Source: an uncultured Pelagibacteraceae bacterium (lineage in GTDB: Bacteria; Pseudomonadota; Alphaproteobacteria; Pelagibacterales; Pelagibacteraceae). Taken from it: DNA of 64,000 bases. Below, one piece after another: positions 37,936 to 46,911 of this stretch; the first letter of the stretch is position 1, and every line of letters starts with the position of its first letter. The notes beneath the pieces were generated by a model, which saw nothing but the letters and a program-made list of their open reading frames with translations, made no database searches and had not been told where the DNA came from. The position numbers and the translations under genes are program-made. The DNA lies in assembly GCA_902543295.1 (NCBI GenBank), contig CACBXW010000002.1, forward strand, positions 57,501 to 121,500, in the 5' to 3' direction.

Positions 37936-39154
37936 AGAAATCGACCTAAGTCTAGATAGAGTTAAAAATCTTTGTAAAAAATTAGGTGATCCTCAAAAAA
38001 AATTAAAATACATATCTGTAGTTGGAACAAATGGAAAGTATTCAACTATACAGGCAGTAAGATCAATTTTAAAAACAGCTAATATAGATTGTAATATTTA
38101 TACTAGTCCACATATTCAAAAAATTAATGAGAGATTTATTTTTAATGATGAAGAAATATCTGACGATAACTTGTCTAAGTTATTAATAGAAGTTGAAAAT
38201 GTTAATAATGGAGAACAAATAACTTACTTCGAAATATTAACTGCAGCATATTTTTATCATGCAAGTAAATTCAAAGACAAAATAAATATTATAGAAAGTG
38301 GTCTATTTCATAGATTTGATGCAACAAATATTATTGATAATAATTTATCTAGTATTGTTACTTCAATAGGTTTAGATCATTTAGACTGGTTGCCAAAAAA
38401 TGAGCAAAATATTGAAAAAATTGTTTATGAAAAAACCTCATCCCTATTAAATTCTAGTATTGTAGTTAGCAAACAAAGCTCGGATGAAACCTTAAATTTA
38501 ATAAAAAAAACAATTAATAATAATCAATCAAAAAAAATCATTTATAAAGATAATTTTACTTACTCATTAAGTGAGAATGGTTTTATTTATTATGAGGATG
38601 AATATGGTGATTTAAAATTACCAAAACCAAACCTACTAGGTAATTTTCAAATTGACAATTGTGCGACAGCTATTGCTACAGTAAGAAATTTACAACTAGA
38701 AGTAAAAGATGAAAATATTAAAGAAGGTATTACTAAGATTAAAAGTATTGCAAGACTTCAAGAAATTAAATCTGGAAAGCTTAAAAATATTTGTAAGGAT
38801 AATAGATTATATTTAGACGGCTCACATAATCCTTTAGGTGCAAAAGCTCTTAATGAATATTTAAACACTCTTGATTATAAAAAGCATTTAATTCTTGGAA
38901 TGATGTCTAATAAAGATCACGTAGAATATTTAAGCGAATTTAATAATATATCATCCATAACAACAATTGATATTCCTAACCAACCGAATGCTATGAAAGG
39001 GATAGAGTTGAAGGAAAAATTAAATAAATATCCTAATGTAATTTACAAAAAATCTATTGAAGAAGCTCTTTTGTCCTTAAATCCAGAAAAAGATGATTTG
39101 ATAATGATAACTGGGTCTTTATATCTTGCTGGAGAATTACTTAAAAAGAATTAA
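37889..39154 (+). CDS. folC: dihydrofolate synthase / folylpolyglutamate synthase
   Basis: Adds glutamate to dihydropteroate and folates. The 421-aa Mur-ligase-type protein starts within the end of accD (47-nt overlap); the start is supported because LQKLHPKEIDLSLDRV matches alphaproteobacterial FolC. The P-loop reads GTNGKYST where GTNGKGST is usual, and EVGLGGRLDATN reads ESGLFHRFDATN, so the nucleotide and folate loops are modified. The C-terminal ligase half (YLDGSHNPLGAKALNEYL) is normal. Ends overlapping the convergent trxA stop by 4 nt. Confidence 0.9.
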   Translation: MKLQTILNRLQKLHPKEIDLSLDRVKNLCKKLGDPQKKLKYISVVGTNGKYSTIQAVRSILKTANIDCNIYTSPHIQKINERFIFNDEEISDDNLSKLLIEVENVNNGEQITYFEILTAAYFYHASKFKDKINIIESGLFHRFDATNIIDNNLSSIVTSIGLDHLDWLPKNEQNIEKIVYEKTSSLLNSSIVVSKQSSDETLNLIKKTINNNQSKKIIYKDNFTYSLSENGFIYYEDEYGDLKLPKPNLLGNFQIDNCATAIATVRNLQLEVKDENIKEGITKIKSIARLQEIKSGKLKNICKDNRLYLDGSHNPLGAKALNEYLNTLDYKKHLILGMMSNKDHVEYLSEFNNISSITTIDIPNQPNAMKGIELKEKLNKYPNVIYKKSIEEALLSLNPEKDDLIMITGSLYLAGELLKKN

Positions 39155-39471
39155 ATATTTTCTTTTATAAAAGCTACAATGTCACTCTTTGGAGTGGCTC
39201 CAACTTTGGTTGCTTTTAGTTCACCACCTTTAAATAAAAGCATTGTAGGAATTCCACGAACACCATACTTAGTAGGCATGTTAGGCTCTGAGTCTATGTC
39301 ATGTTTTGCAATGACAATTTCATTTGCCATCTCCTCTGAAATTTCTTCTAAAATTGGTCCAACCATTTTACATGGCCCACACCATTCGGCCCAAAAATCT
39401 ACTAAAACGGGTTTATCGTTTTTTAAAACTTGTTCTTCAAATATTTCGTCTGTAACTTTTAATGTTGCCAT
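39151..39471 (-). CDS. trxA: thioredoxin
   Basis: A 106-aa thioredoxin with the redox motif WCGPC (Cys31, Cys34), the buried aspartate in LVDFWAEWCGPC and the cis-proline segment GVRGIPTMLLF. No signal peptide, so it acts in the cytoplasm. In other Alphaproteobacteria trxA follows folC on the same strand and precedes addA-addB; here it is inverted and followed by a different nuclease set. Confidence 0.97.
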   Translation of the reverse strand: MATLKVTDEIFEEQVLKNDKPVLVDFWAEWCGPCKMVGPILEEISEEMANEIVIAKHDIDSEPNMPTKYGVRGIPTMLLFKGGELKATKVGATPKSDIVAFIKENI

Positions 39472-39537
39472 TAGCTTTATATATAAATAAAAATTTTTTT
39501 ATCAATAGTTAAAAGAGAAATGTTAAAATTATCCACA

Positions 39538-40971
39538 TTAAACATTTTCATACTTTTTCTGTATTGACATTGCATACTCATTAAACTCGTCTAGCAGAAC
39601 AAGCTTTTCATTGTCATTTTCATTAGTATATTTTTCTCTAAGTGTATCAATTTCTGTATAAAGTGTAGGAATTGTCCACCATTTTTCTTTCTTTTCACTT
39701 AAAATTCTCTTTGCAATTTCTCGTTTTATTGTTTTAAGCATGCTCTCGGGCAGAACTTCTGGTGCCTCTTGGTATATGATTTTTTTTCCAAATCCTACTA
39801 AACGATCATCCTCAAATTTATCTAGTAATTTAAGTTTATCCTTCCATGATGCTGCATGCCATGCAGGAAATAAGGCGGTATCTTTGTTTGATGTAAATTT
39901 AGTATAAATACTTTCTTCAGCATATATATCTTCTTGTGTTTTAGACTGTTCTTTTTCTTCAGCTACTTCTCTTAATGCATGAAGTATATTTTGAGAAAAT
40001 TTCTCATTATTTTTAACAATGTCTGCTCTTTTATTGATTAATGACTTATGCATAGCATTATAAGGTTCTGCTTGCATACCGTATTTTGCATCTACAATAA
40101 TTGGAGCCTTGTTAGATCTAATAGTTCTTAAGAACTTAGGAGACTTTTTCATTTCAACTTTTAGCTCATTTATTGATAAATTTAATAAAGGTTCTATATC
40201 AATCCTTAAGTCAAATGCATAATACCAGCCGGTATATAATGGATGCATACAGTATTTTTGATGAAGAGGTGCAACTAGATGAAGTCTAGATTTACCATAA
40301 TAATACTCATTTAGAGTAATAATTTCCCCTTTCTTAATTATAGTTTCAGTGTCAGATTTGTTTGCAGTTTTAAAAAAAGACTCCCAAGTATATGGTTGTT
40401 TTTTTTTAACAATATTTAAAACTTTAGCAGTCATTATACTATCACTTAAAGCACTATGAGCATCAGTTGAATCAATACCTTGCATTCTAGCTAAGGACTC
40501 TAATTTGAATACTGCATTATTTTTTTCATTAAATTCTACTTCTAAAATTGAAGGATCAATTGCATAAGCTGCACGAGCAATATTAATACCATCATGTCTT
40601 TTGTTCGGAGCGGCATTTGTTAAATATGGATATCTAATCCCTTTAAAAAACTCTTTTCTTATCATTTCATCATCAAATCCAATATTAGACCAACCAAGAA
40701 ATACTGCGGGACTCCACTTTTTAAATATTTTTTCAACTTCTGCTAACATTTGATAATGAGAAAGATTAGTTTGAGTTAATTGCTTTATTGATGTCTTATT
40801 AACAATAAGCGCCATGGCCTGAAAGATTTCTCCTTCAGGTAAGCTGCATCTTAAATTAAACCTGTCTTTCTCTTTAAAATTCTCATCAACTAAAACTCCG
40901 CCAATTTCAATGATGCTCCCAAAGTCAGTGCTTGCGCTCGATGATTCTATGTCCCAAATTGCTAAATTCAT
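39538..40971 (-). CDS. sbcB: exodeoxyribonuclease I-like 3'-5' exonuclease (SbcB family)
   Basis: A 477-aa protein with a DEDDh exonuclease domain at the N-terminus (DIESSSASTDFGSIIEIG with Asp7 and Glu9; WSNIGFDDEMIRKEFF; DAHSALSDSIMTAKV) and long C-terminal parts that resemble the SH3-like and helical regions of exonuclease I. It is predicted to degrade single-stranded DNA 3' to 5'. ExoI-like proteins are not typical next to trxA in Alphaproteobacteria. It heads a set with two further DNA-processing genes, though gaps of about 114 nt suggest separate promoters. Confidence 0.82.
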   Translation of the reverse strand: MNLAIWDIESSSASTDFGSIIEIGGVLVDENFKEKDRFNLRCSLPEGEIFQAMALIVNKTSIKQLTQTNLSHYQMLAEVEKIFKKWSPAVFLGWSNIGFDDEMIRKEFFKGIRYPYLTNAAPNKRHDGINIARAAYAIDPSILEVEFNEKNNAVFKLESLARMQGIDSTDAHSALSDSIMTAKVLNIVKKKQPYTWESFFKTANKSDTETIIKKGEIITLNEYYYGKSRLHLVAPLHQKYCMHPLYTGWYYAFDLRIDIEPLLNLSINELKVEMKKSPKFLRTIRSNKAPIIVDAKYGMQAEPYNAMHKSLINKRADIVKNNEKFSQNILHALREVAEEKEQSKTQEDIYAEESIYTKFTSNKDTALFPAWHAASWKDKLKLLDKFEDDRLVGFGKKIIYQEAPEVLPESMLKTIKREIAKRILSEKKEKWWTIPTLYTEIDTLREKYTNENDNEKLVLLDEFNEYAMSIQKKYENV

Positions 40972-41085
40972 AATTTTATCCTCAAATTAGCTAATATTTT
41001 ATAGGTTTTTGGAAAGTTTTTTGAAGACTTTACCATTAGCATATAAACGATTAGCTCAGGTATTAATAACTTTTTTATGGATATG

Positions 41086-41784
41086 TTAATTAAAGTCAAG
41101 ATATATTTTATTCAATTCGTAAAACTTTTTAACCCTTCCTAAAAATAAATTTTGATACATTTCTAATTCAGCTCCCTCAATTTTAAATTCTTGAAATAAA
41201 ATATCTTTAGTACATAACAATATTATGCCAGCTTTCATCTTAGTTCCATGGACAGTATCATGTGCTAATGTATATGCTCCTAATTGTAAAAAATAATCTT
41301 GAATGTAATCTACTTTTTTTGGTTTATTAGACTGTTTAAAATCTACAATGACATCTTTACCTTCGTATACTGCTATCATGTCAGCTGTTCCAGCATATTG
41401 ATCTGGATAATATAAAGTTTCTTCCATTCCATATACTTCGTTAAGTCTTCCAGTAATTCCTTTTTGTATTATTTCTTTAGCCATGTTTTTATATCGTTCA
41501 TTACTCTCAAAAAAACTCTCATTAATTCTTCCTCTTAAATAGTCCTCAATATAAGTGTGCATAGAAGTACCCCTGGATGAAGCCTCTGTTTTAATTCTAT
41601 TTGCTTCCTTAACTCCTACTCTCTCTTTCCAATTTGCGAGAGCTGCCTTCTCTTCTTCTGACTTTGTAGTACTTAGAATAGTAGTAACACTTGGCAGTTT
41701 GTTCTCTCCTAATAAATATTTTCTGTATCCGTTTTCAATTGACTTTGAAGACTTGGGATAATTAAATTTATTATTCCACTTCAT
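41086..41784 (-). CDS. RecB-type PD-(D/E)XK nuclease, phage-exonuclease-like
   Basis: A 232-aa single-domain nuclease. The motifs of the RecB/AddB/Cas4 nuclease group are visible in order: RGTSMHTYIE (His76, Glu80), GTADMI (Asp135), VDFKQ (Asp148, Lys150) and QLGAY (about 167-171). Such stand-alone exonucleases are frequent in marine phages, so a phage origin is plausible but not shown. It lies 23 nt after the start region of rmuC's end and upstream of sbcB on the same strand. No helicase partner is in the window. Confidence 0.8.
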   Translation of the reverse strand: MKWNNKFNYPKSSKSIENGYRKYLLGENKLPSVTTILSTTKSEEEKAALANWKERVGVKEANRIKTEASSRGTSMHTYIEDYLRGRINESFFESNERYKNMAKEIIQKGITGRLNEVYGMEETLYYPDQYAGTADMIAVYEGKDVIVDFKQSNKPKKVDYIQDYFLQLGAYTLAHDTVHGTKMKAGIILLCTKDILFQEFKIEGAELEMYQNLFLGRVKKFYELNKIYLDFN

Positions 41785-41807
41785 AAAATTTTTGTAATAG
41801 AATTAAT

Positions 41808-42902
41808 TTAATTTTTTGCTTGTCTTGGAATATCCTCAAATTTCTCGACATTTTCTGTTTCTATAGCTTTTTCAATTTGCTCGGGATCTTTTATATTTTC
41901 TAATGTTCTTTTAATAGACCTTGCATCTGTTCCAAATTTATCAACAGCTGTCATTGCCTCTTCTAATTTTTTTCTGAGATTAACAATTCCGTCAAAGTGT
42001 TTTGTAAATCTAGTACTTATTGTTTTTAAATGATCATATATTTCTGTTGCGTGTTTTTGAACTTTTAATGTTTGAAAACCCATGTGTAATGATTGTAGAT
42101 ACCCGGATAAATTATTTGGTCCCATAACAGTTACCTTATATTTTTTCATTAATTCTTGGCTCAATAATTCTTTAGTATTTGGATCTTGATAATTAGCTAA
42201 CTCTAAAAACAAACTCTCTGTTGGCGCATACACAATTGCAAAATCAGTGGTTTTAGGTGGAACAATATATTTTTCATTTATACTCTTGGCTTTTTCTTTG
42301 AAAGCTTTTGCAAGTTTAGTCCTTGCATCCGCAATAGCTTTTTTATCGTCTTCTTGATGAGCATCTTGAATAGCTTTAAATCTCTCAACAGGAAAATGGC
42401 TATCAACCGGAACCAATACACCCTCTTGAAGTTTAATAGCAAATTCAACATTTTCGCTAGTTTCCTCCTTCATTTTAACATTTGAAAGATACTGTGAAGA
42501 AGGTAGTAAATCCTTAATAAGTGAGCCCAGGCTGAACTCAGCTAAAGTTCCATACTTTTTGACTCCAGCTAAAATTTTATTAATGCCTTTCTGACTTTCG
42601 TTTAAATTTTCAACTTGGGAATTAAAAGCTGCAACTTTCTCATCAACTTTTGTCAGAGCTGCTGTCATATCTTTCGTAACACCAGTTGAAAGATTGTTAA
42701 AAGATGAAGACATCGAACTTAAAGATGTATTTATAGTAGTGTTTAAACTATCTTTTAATTTAATTATTTCAGCATTTAGATTAGCTATCTCATCAGCATT
42801 GTTTTCATTCTCTTTTTTTATATTTGATTTAATGTTTAAATAAAGGATAGATAAAGTCGCTACTAATATTGAAACTAAAATAATTATTAAAATTATATCC
42901 AT
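41808..42902 (-). CDS. rmuC: RmuC family DNA recombination protein
   Basis: A 364-aa protein with an N-terminal membrane helix (about 3-24), a coiled coil (about 30-110), and the RmuC nuclease-like domain (about 115-330; KYGTLAEFSLGSLIKDLLPSS, VEFAIKLQEG, VPVDSHFPVERF, TDFAIVYAPTESLF). RmuC is linked to limiting rearrangements at inverted repeats. It opens the three-gene nuclease block and is 41 nt downstream of hisG, on the same strand. Confidence 0.92.
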   Translation of the reverse strand: MDIILIIILVSILVATLSILYLNIKSNIKKENENNADEIANLNAEIIKLKDSLNTTINTSLSSMSSSFNNLSTGVTKDMTAALTKVDEKVAAFNSQVENLNESQKGINKILAGVKKYGTLAEFSLGSLIKDLLPSSQYLSNVKMKEETSENVEFAIKLQEGVLVPVDSHFPVERFKAIQDAHQEDDKKAIADARTKLAKAFKEKAKSINEKYIVPPKTTDFAIVYAPTESLFLELANYQDPNTKELLSQELMKKYKVTVMGPNNLSGYLQSLHMGFQTLKVQKHATEIYDHLKTISTRFTKHFDGIVNLRKKLEEAMTAVDKFGTDARSIKRTLENIKDPEQIEKAIETENVEKFEDIPRQAKN

Positions 42903-42943
42903 GATTCGTATGTTACACTTACTTAAAAATATTTAAAGTTTAT

Positions 42944-43615
42944 TTAAAACACTTTTAAGAGTTCTACTTCTTTTTTTTTTTTTGAGCTCATTAAACAAGC
43001 TTGGGATTTAAGAATTATTCCATCTTTTAATATCCTTAATTTATTAGCTTTTAAGGTTGCTCCTGTTGAAGTTATATCAGTTATAATTTCTGATGATCCG
43101 GTAAATGGATATATCTCAGTAGCACCAAGACTCTTTACTAGTTTAAATTGTGTAACTCCCCTAGAAAACATAAACTCCGTAGTTAGATTTGGATATTTTG
43201 TAGCTATACGCAATCTATTTCTTTTTTTTTCTTTAAATTCAAAAGCTATTTCTTCAAGATCAGGCATTGTCTGTACGTCTATCCAATCATCTGGGATTGC
43301 AACTACCAATGTAGCCTCTCCAAAATTGTACTTTTTTTTTACAATCACTTTTTTTTGAATATTAATTTCGCTTTCCATTAATAAATCATATCCTGAAAAA
43401 CCAATATCTAAAGATCCATCTGCAAGACGTTCTATTATCTCTCTTGCATGCAGATAATTTATAACTATATTTTTTTTTCCTTTGATAAATCCAAATAAGT
43501 CTCTCTCACCTCTTTCAGAGAGAATTTTTAATTTCTTTTTTTTAAAAATATTTAATACTCCAGATCTTAAACGACCTTTGCTTGGAATTCCGATTTTTAT
43601 GATATCATTACTCAT
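42944..43615 (-). CDS. hisG: ATP phosphoribosyltransferase, short form
   Basis: First enzyme of histidine synthesis. At 223 aa it is the short HisG that lacks the ACT-like regulatory domain and needs HisZ, which is encoded two genes upstream. Motifs: KIGIPSKGRL at the start, LDIGFSGYDLL, and the PRPP-binding region EIYPFTGSSEIITDITSTGATL. Near the C-terminus a run of 13 A on the coding strand encodes Lys4, a possible slippage site. It overlaps the upstream sulfotransferase by 8 nt. Confidence 0.94.
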   Translation of the reverse strand: MSNDIIKIGIPSKGRLRSGVLNIFKKKKLKILSERGERDLFGFIKGKKNIVINYLHAREIIERLADGSLDIGFSGYDLLMESEINIQKKVIVKKKYNFGEATLVVAIPDDWIDVQTMPDLEEIAFEFKEKKRNRLRIATKYPNLTTEFMFSRGVTQFKLVKSLGATEIYPFTGSSEIITDITSTGATLKANKLRILKDGIILKSQACLMSSKKKKEVELLKVF

Positions 43616-44219
43616 ATTTATATTTTATTAATTCTTCTTGAAAAATATTATTCATTTTATTTATCAAATCCTCATTAAGTAATTTTCTGTAATCATTCTT
43701 TTTACCTAAATTAAAAAATTTTATTTTCTCTTTAGAATTTTTTTTGGTTAATGCTTCAGAAAATCCTTTATTTTTTTCAAGATTTTGAAGGTTTTCGAAA
43801 TTACAGCTTACAATAGTTTTTTTTGCTTTTTCTTTATTAAATTTATTTTTATTATTTGCTAAACTATCAATGAATTCTATTACTTTTTTAAAAGTATAAT
43901 ATGTTTCATTAGTTAAATCCTCATATCTTATTACAATAGTCTTAAAGGATTTATTGTGTATCCAAGATTTTAAGTGAAATCGCCAAGAAAATATTGGTAC
44001 AAATACTTTAAATTTATTATCAACTCTGTCAACAAGAGCTTTTTTTTCCTCGATCATAAAATCCAATGAATCATTAAGATTGAGCTGATAATGATTTGAT
44101 AGTGATGTTATCAGATTTCTTGGATCTCTTAAAATATAAATTGCACCCAAAGTATTTTTATTATCTGTAAATGGATTATTATTAATTTTACACATCGCTG
44201 CGTGCGTTTTAAAAAATCT
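43608..44219 (-). CDS. sulfotransferase, C-terminal part (frame broken)
   Basis: This frame carries the 3'-phosphate-binding motif of PAPS-dependent sulfotransferases (AIYILRDPRNLITSL) and the conserved IVIRYEDLTNETYYTF segment. It continues the 81-aa N-terminal frame (44209-44454) after a single-base frame break in a T6 run (44211-44216 on the plus strand). Removing one T gives a continuous 281-aa protein. The apparent TTG start in this frame is not a real start. Ends overlapping hisG. The acceptor cannot be told from sequence. Either a sequencing error or a genuine recent frameshift. Confidence 0.72.
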   Translation of the reverse strand, partial: RFFKTHAAMCKINNNPFTDNKNTLGAIYILRDPRNLITSLSNHYQLNLNDSLDFMIEEKKALVDRVDNKFKVFVPIFSWRFHLKSWIHNKSFKTIVIRYEDLTNETYYTFKKVIEFIDSLANNKNKFNKEKAKKTIVSCNFENLQNLEKNKGFSEALTKKNSKEKIKFFNLGKKNDYRKLLNEDLINKMNNIFQEELIKYKYE

Positions 44220-44454
44220 CAACTTTTTTGTCTTTATTAATTTCTGATTGTTTACTTAACCAATATTTTGAAAAATCTTCAGGATTTTTAATATTGTCTT
44301 TTACGTCCTCAAAATATTTCGGAGCAGGAAATTGATCGATGTAGTTCAACAAATTGAAATCGAACGTCCCATTGGTAGAATAGTAATAACTTGATATCAA
44401 AGATCTTAGCCATGTATTTCCACTTTTAGGATATGAAGCTAACCAAATTATCAT
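44209..44454 (-). CDS. sulfotransferase, N-terminal part (frame broken)
   Basis: Begins MIIWLASYPKSGNTWLRSLI, the 5'-phosphosulfate loop (YPKSGNTW) of bacterial PAPS sulfotransferases, and ends prematurely after VEIF at a T6 run. The rest of the domain lies in the next frame. Its ATG overlaps the hisZ stop by 4 nt, so this gene sits inside the hisS-hisZ-hisG transcript, an unusual place for a sulfotransferase. Confidence 0.72.
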   Translation of the reverse strand: MIIWLASYPKSGNTWLRSLISSYYYSTNGTFDFNLLNYIDQFPAPKYFEDVKDNIKNPEDFSKYWLSKQSEINKDKKVEIF

Positions 44455-45503
44455 ATTTTTTCGAGGTTAATTGCAGCTCCAACAGCTGGTATATTTTTTT
44501 TAAAGCCAAGATCTTTAATTAAAGAATCGTATCTACCACCTCTAATATTTAATTTCTCAGACTTCGATTTAATATCGATCTTAAATACCAAACCAGTGTA
44601 GTATTCGAGATGTCTTCCAAAAGAAGAATTAAATCTAACATTTAATTTATTAATTTTATTTTTAGTTATTGGAAAATAATCATTCTGAACTCTAAGATTA
44701 ATTTTATTTTTTTTAAAAAATAAATTTAACTTTTTAGATGCTTGATTAATAGGACATTCAATTTTTAAGTACTCTTTTAAAATTTTTACAACATTACTAC
44801 CTTTTTTTGTTCTTCTTGGATCTTTAATTTTAGTGTCAAATCTTAATAATATTTCTTCTATTGATCTTCCAGCAACTTCTTTTTTTTGATTTCCATTAAT
44901 CATTTTAGAATATTTTTTTTTATCTATTTCTACAATTGTTGGATCAATATCAGAGTTCGTCTCCAATCTTTTTAATAAATCATTAAAATATTTTTCTCTC
45001 CAAAAATGACGTTGCAACCTTAATTTCCATCTTGTTGGACAATCCAATTTATCTAACAAAAGTCTAAAAATTTCTATGTTACCTATTACTAAATTTCCAC
45101 TTTTATATTTAATTTTTGATAATGCTTTAAGTGAAGTTTCTATTATTTTTTTATCATCTTTTTTTTCAGTAAAGGATCCTAATATTTCAAAACCAATTTG
45201 ACTCCTGATAACAGAATCTTTTTTATTTAATCCTTTTCTAAATGCTTGACCACTATAGAAAATTTTTTCACTAGTTTTCTTATTATTATTTAAATATCTA
45301 ACACAAGATGCAATTGTTAAATCAGGTCTTAAACAAAGTTCATTTCCTAATTGATCATTGAAAGAAAATATAAATCTTTTGAAATTTTCTCCTGATCTTT
45401 CCAATATTAAATTGGTGTCAATAACTGTATCAAGATCAATATATTTATATCCACTTGACTTAATGATTTTTAAAATATTCTCAGATAAGTTTTTTGATTT
45501 CAT
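44451..45503 (-). CDS. hisZ: ATP phosphoribosyltransferase regulatory subunit HisZ
   Basis: A histidyl-tRNA synthetase paralogue that activates and regulates short HisG. The 350-aa protein has class II synthetase-like motif 2 (LCLRPDLTIASCVRYL and IFYSGQAFRKG) and motif 3-like ending (RGGRYDSLIKDLG) but lacks an anticodon-binding domain. I start at the ATG at 45503; one codon upstream is a TTG. It overlaps the hisS end by 23 nt. Presence of HisZ and short HisG in one transcript is functionally consistent. Confidence 0.9.
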   Translation of the reverse strand: MKSKNLSENILKIIKSSGYKYIDLDTVIDTNLILERSGENFKRFIFSFNDQLGNELCLRPDLTIASCVRYLNNNKKTSEKIFYSGQAFRKGLNKKDSVIRSQIGFEILGSFTEKKDDKKIIETSLKALSKIKYKSGNLVIGNIEIFRLLLDKLDCPTRWKLRLQRHFWREKYFNDLLKRLETNSDIDPTIVEIDKKKYSKMINGNQKKEVAGRSIEEILLRFDTKIKDPRRTKKGSNVVKILKEYLKIECPINQASKKLNLFFKKNKINLRVQNDYFPITKNKINKLNVRFNSSFGRHLEYYTGLVFKIDIKSKSEKLNIRGGRYDSLIKDLGFKKNIPAVGAAINLEKI

Positions 45504-46911
45504 CAATCAGGTTCTCCTTATCAAATGTAATTTGAGTATTTTCAGATTTTTTCCATTCTTCTCTAGATAAATTTCTTGATGTTTCTTCTAAATTTGGGAC
45601 TAATTTTTTTATAGTAATTTTATTATTTTTAAATTCATCATCTCCACAAAGAATTACAGCTGGCGAACTTCTTTTATCAGCATATTTTAACTGAGATTTC
45701 AAACCTGAGTCTCCCAGATAAACTTCAGATCTTATATTTTGATTTCTAAGTTGTGATAACAATTCATAATAATTAGAGAGATATTTTTCATCTAAAACAC
45801 ATATTATTATTGGTGAATTATTTTTTACCTTAATTTTGTTTAACTGAACTAAAGCGTATAACAAACGATCAAGACCTATAGATACACCTGTTGCAGATAG
45901 GTCTACTTTTTTAAAACGTGAAACTAAAGAATTATATCTTCCACCTCCACCTACTGATCCAAACTCCACCTCTTGGTTTTTTTGATTTTTAACTTTAAAT
46001 GTTAAATTTGCCTCGAATATTGGGCCATCATAATATTCAAGTCCTCTAATAACTTCAGGAGAAAAAATTATTTGATCAAAATTAGATGAATAACGTATTC
46101 CATCTAATACTTTATTTAATTCATCAACACCATCTTCAATTAATTTGTTTGGTATAGCTGACTTAATTTCATCTAAAGATTTCATATTTATAAAACTGAC
46201 TATTGCTTCAGCTTGATTATCAGATAGGTTTGCTCCAATAGTTCTATCACCAGATTTGTCTTCACGTCCTGTTGTAAGCAATTGTTTAACACCATCAATT
46301 CCAACTCTATCAAGTTTATCTATAGCTCTCAAAACAGTAAGTTGTTGTTTGCTTTCTGAAATTTTTAAATTTTCAATAAGTCCTTGAATTAATTTTCTAT
46401 TACTTAATTTGATTTGATATTGATTTTTTTCTAAGCCACAGAAATATAATGTGTCAGCTAAAAGATTGCACATCTCAGCATCTGCTAAAGGATTACTAGA
46501 TCCAACAATATCACAATCAGCTTGTGTAAACTCTCTAAATCTACCAGGACCGGGTTTCTCATTTCGCCATACATTACCGATTTGATATCTTTTAAAAGGA
46601 TTTGAGATATTTAAATAATTTTGAGATACGTATCTTGCTAATGGCGCAGTTAAATCATAACGTAATGATATCCAGCTATCATTTTCCTCTTGAAAACCAA
46701 ATACACCAGAGCTTGGCCTATCTTCATCTGGTAAAAATTTTCCTATATTTTCTGATATTTCAAAACTTGGGGTCTCTAGCTTAGAAAAACCAAATTTTAA
46801 AAAATTTTGCTCAATCTTAGCAATTAAATTTTCTTTTAACGCTAATTCTTTTCCGTATCTATCAACAAAACCCGAAGGGGTATTTGCAGACAATTTTTTT
46901 TCTTTATTCAT
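45481..46911 (-). CDS. hisS: histidine-tRNA ligase
   Basis: Charges tRNA-His. The 476-aa class II enzyme has motif 1-2 regions (SLRYDLTAPLARYVSQN, RYQIGNVWRNEKPGPGRFRE), His motif GLEYYDGPIFE (family LDYYTGxVFE) and GGGGRYN. The RNEKPGPGRFREF stretch is the variant known from Alphaproteobacteria with atypical tRNA-His. I start at the ATG at 46911: a longer frame to 46977 would read through tRNA-His. The ATG follows the tRNA CCA end by only four bases, so tRNA processing would leave a nearly leaderless mRNA. Confidence 0.94.
   Translation of the reverse strand: MNKEKKLSANTPSGFVDRYGKELALKENLIAKIEQNFLKFGFSKLETPSFEISENIGKFLPDEDRPSSGVFGFQEENDSWISLRYDLTAPLARYVSQNYLNISNPFKRYQIGNVWRNEKPGPGRFREFTQADCDIVGSSNPLADAEMCNLLADTLYFCGLEKNQYQIKLSNRKLIQGLIENLKISESKQQLTVLRAIDKLDRVGIDGVKQLLTTGREDKSGDRTIGANLSDNQAEAIVSFINMKSLDEIKSAIPNKLIEDGVDELNKVLDGIRYSSNFDQIIFSPEVIRGLEYYDGPIFEANLTFKVKNQKNQEVEFGSVGGGGRYNSLVSRFKKVDLSATGVSIGLDRLLYALVQLNKIKVKNNSPIIICVLDEKYLSNYYELLSQLRNQNIRSEVYLGDSGLKSQLKYADKRSSPAVILCGDDEFKNNKITIKKLVPNLEETSRNLSREEWKKSENTQITFDKENLIDEIKKLI

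Noticed and set aside
41041..41085. TAGCTCAG-like string resembling a tRNA D arm
   Set aside because: Only a short match; no acceptor, anticodon or T arm can be formed around it.
41086..42902. Interpretation of the nuclease genes as a CRISPR-Cas or prophage remnant
   Set aside because: No repeats, integrase, capsid or Cas genes are nearby; the motifs only support a RecB-type nuclease plus RmuC.
44220..44222. TTG start for a separate 204-aa protein
   Set aside because: It is internal to a frameshifted sulfotransferase whose 5' half is directly upstream.
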